Source of the DNA: Promethearchaeia archaeon
GTDB lineage: Archaea > Asgardarchaeota > Lokiarchaeia > Sigyniarchaeales > SOKP01
DNA length: 15,622 bases
Direction: 5' to 3'
NCBI GenBank assembly: GCA_029856375.1
Contig: JAHQWX010000007.1
Coordinates: forward strand, 1-15,622
This document shows, piece by piece, positions 14,981 to 15,622 of this stretch (positions are counted from its first letter, which is position 1; each line of letters begins with the position of its first letter). The position numbers and the translations under genes were made by a program. The notes under the pieces were generated by a model, which made no database searches, had not been told where the DNA came from, and saw only the letters and a list, made by a program, of their open reading frames with translations.

Positions 14981-15622
14981 TTATTTCCCTTCCTGTTTTT
15001 TCTTTTTTTTACGCTTCGCTACCTTTTTTTGTTGTTCAACAATTACGTTGCTTATAAACTGAGTTGTTGAATACGCAGATTCCGCCTCCCCAAGCGAAAC
15101 ATCTTCTAATTCCTTCATGTCAGCTTCCTCCGACGAAAACTCCATCTCTCCCATAACATATTCTTTAGCACTTTTTTGATGCCTAGCTGTTCTCAACTCG
15201 GCTCTTTGTAAATAATAATGACTTGTCATGTGTAAAACCATCCCTCCATCGCCATAGTCGAATGTAATTACGATTGGAGCTTCGCCGTATTTTTCTCTCA
15301 TCTCTCTACTCGTTACTAGCACCTTTACTTTCTTTTTGTCGATAATTTGAATTGGATAAGAGCTTCCCTCTAGCCACCAGATGGGATCCGCGTCCGCTTG
15401 AAATAAGCCCTCTAAAAACTTGTTGCTCTTGTCAACGACCTCAACTGCCACGCAATCGTCCCCGGTTGGTCTCTGATTATATTTAACAAACTCGGGAAAT
15501 ATTTTTTCGAGGACGTTCAGCAAACTCCAATCTGTTGTAAATAGAAATCCCCCTCTCTTCACGAAATCTTTAATTTTCCCTAATCCCTCTTCGTCAACAT
15601 ATCCCGGACAATTAATAATTAG
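14981..15622 (-). CDS. Glutamine-amidotransferase-like domain protein, 5' end missing
   Basis: The frame is open to the right edge (213 residues in the window), so the GTG at 15562 is internal: the preceding codons read LIINCPGYVDEEGLGKIKDF and run on into VKRGGFLFTTDW. The alternation of hydrophobic strands with a helix, the GGFLFTTDWSL turn, PIWWLEGSSYP and DYGDGGMVLHMTSHYYLQ (strand-turn-strand with two histidines) resemble ThuA/class I glutamine amidotransferase-like folds without an evident catalytic cysteine motif. The last 50 residues are acidic (SSEEADMKELEDVSLGEAE), then strongly basic (KRKKKKKQEGK), probably a disordered tail. Function unknown. The six-helix membrane gene follows after seven bases. 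Confidence 0.65.
   Translation of the reverse strand, partial: LIINCPGYVDEEGLGKIKDFVKRGGFLFTTDWSLLNVLEKIFPEFVKYNQRPTGDDCVAVEVVDKSNKFLEGLFQADADPIWWLEGSSYPIQIIDKKKVKVLVTSREMREKYGEAPIVITFDYGDGGMVLHMTSHYYLQRAELRTARHQKSAKEYVMGEMEFSSEEADMKELEDVSLGEAESAYSTTQFISNVIVEQQKKVAKRKKKKKQEGK

Noticed and set aside
15560..15562. GTG as the start of the amidotransferase-like gene
   Set aside because: The upstream frame is open to the edge and encodes a plausible continuation (NCPGYVDEEGLGKIKDF), so the true start lies outside.
1..15622. CRISPR array, insertion sequence, prophage or integrase site
   Set aside because: No regularly spaced repeats, terminal inverted repeats, transposase or integrase motifs, or duplicated tRNA ends were seen on either strand.

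Overview
The window is AT-rich DNA from an archaeon. The evidence is an archaeal GatDE tRNA-dependent amidotransferase, an archaeal-type 239-residue ribosomal protein L2, TATA/BRE-like promoters, oligo-T ends of transcription units, and tRNA genes without an encoded CCA. Nothing here fixes the lineage. An anaerobic uncultured archaeon, possibly Asgard-like, would fit the MetV-type protein and the many multipass membrane proteins, but this is inference only.

Positions 1-6394 (+ strand) hold the 3' part of pyrK (cut by the left edge), a lone elp3, the overlapping pair gatE-gatD, and rpl2. The theme is translation: wobble-uridine modification of tRNA, Gln-tRNA formation by transamidation, and a core 50S protein. 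The rpl2 gene stands alone here, without the ribosomal-protein neighbours it usually has in archaea.

Positions 6395-10128 (- strand) hold a two-gene membrane module of unknown function (a surface domain plus membrane segments, and a stand-alone seven-helix protein), then a long-chain acyl-CoA ligase. Sequence upstream of the ligase's first standard start codon encodes conserved family sequence, preceded by a Shine-Dalgarno site and an ATT codon. This suggests a rare non-AUG start.

Positions 10129-13258 hold an M32 metallocarboxypeptidase (-) and a divergent pair (+): a cytosolic cellulase-like TIM-barrel protein and a small cysteine-rich YkgJ-like protein. They look like peptide and glycan turnover functions.

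Positions 13259-13561 have no protein gene. They carry tRNA-Lys(CUU), tRNA-Ser(UGA), the tRNA promoter and an oligo-T tract.

Positions 13562-15622 (- strand) hold a MetV-like zinc/iron-sulfur protein of C1 metabolism, again with conserved sequence ahead of its first standard start codon, then a six-helix membrane protein and, upstream of it, a glutamine-amidotransferase-like protein cut by the right edge. No CRISPR array, insertion sequence, phage gene or origin is visible. The best novelty candidates are the two inferred non-AUG starts, the two uncharacterised membrane modules and the isolated rpl2.
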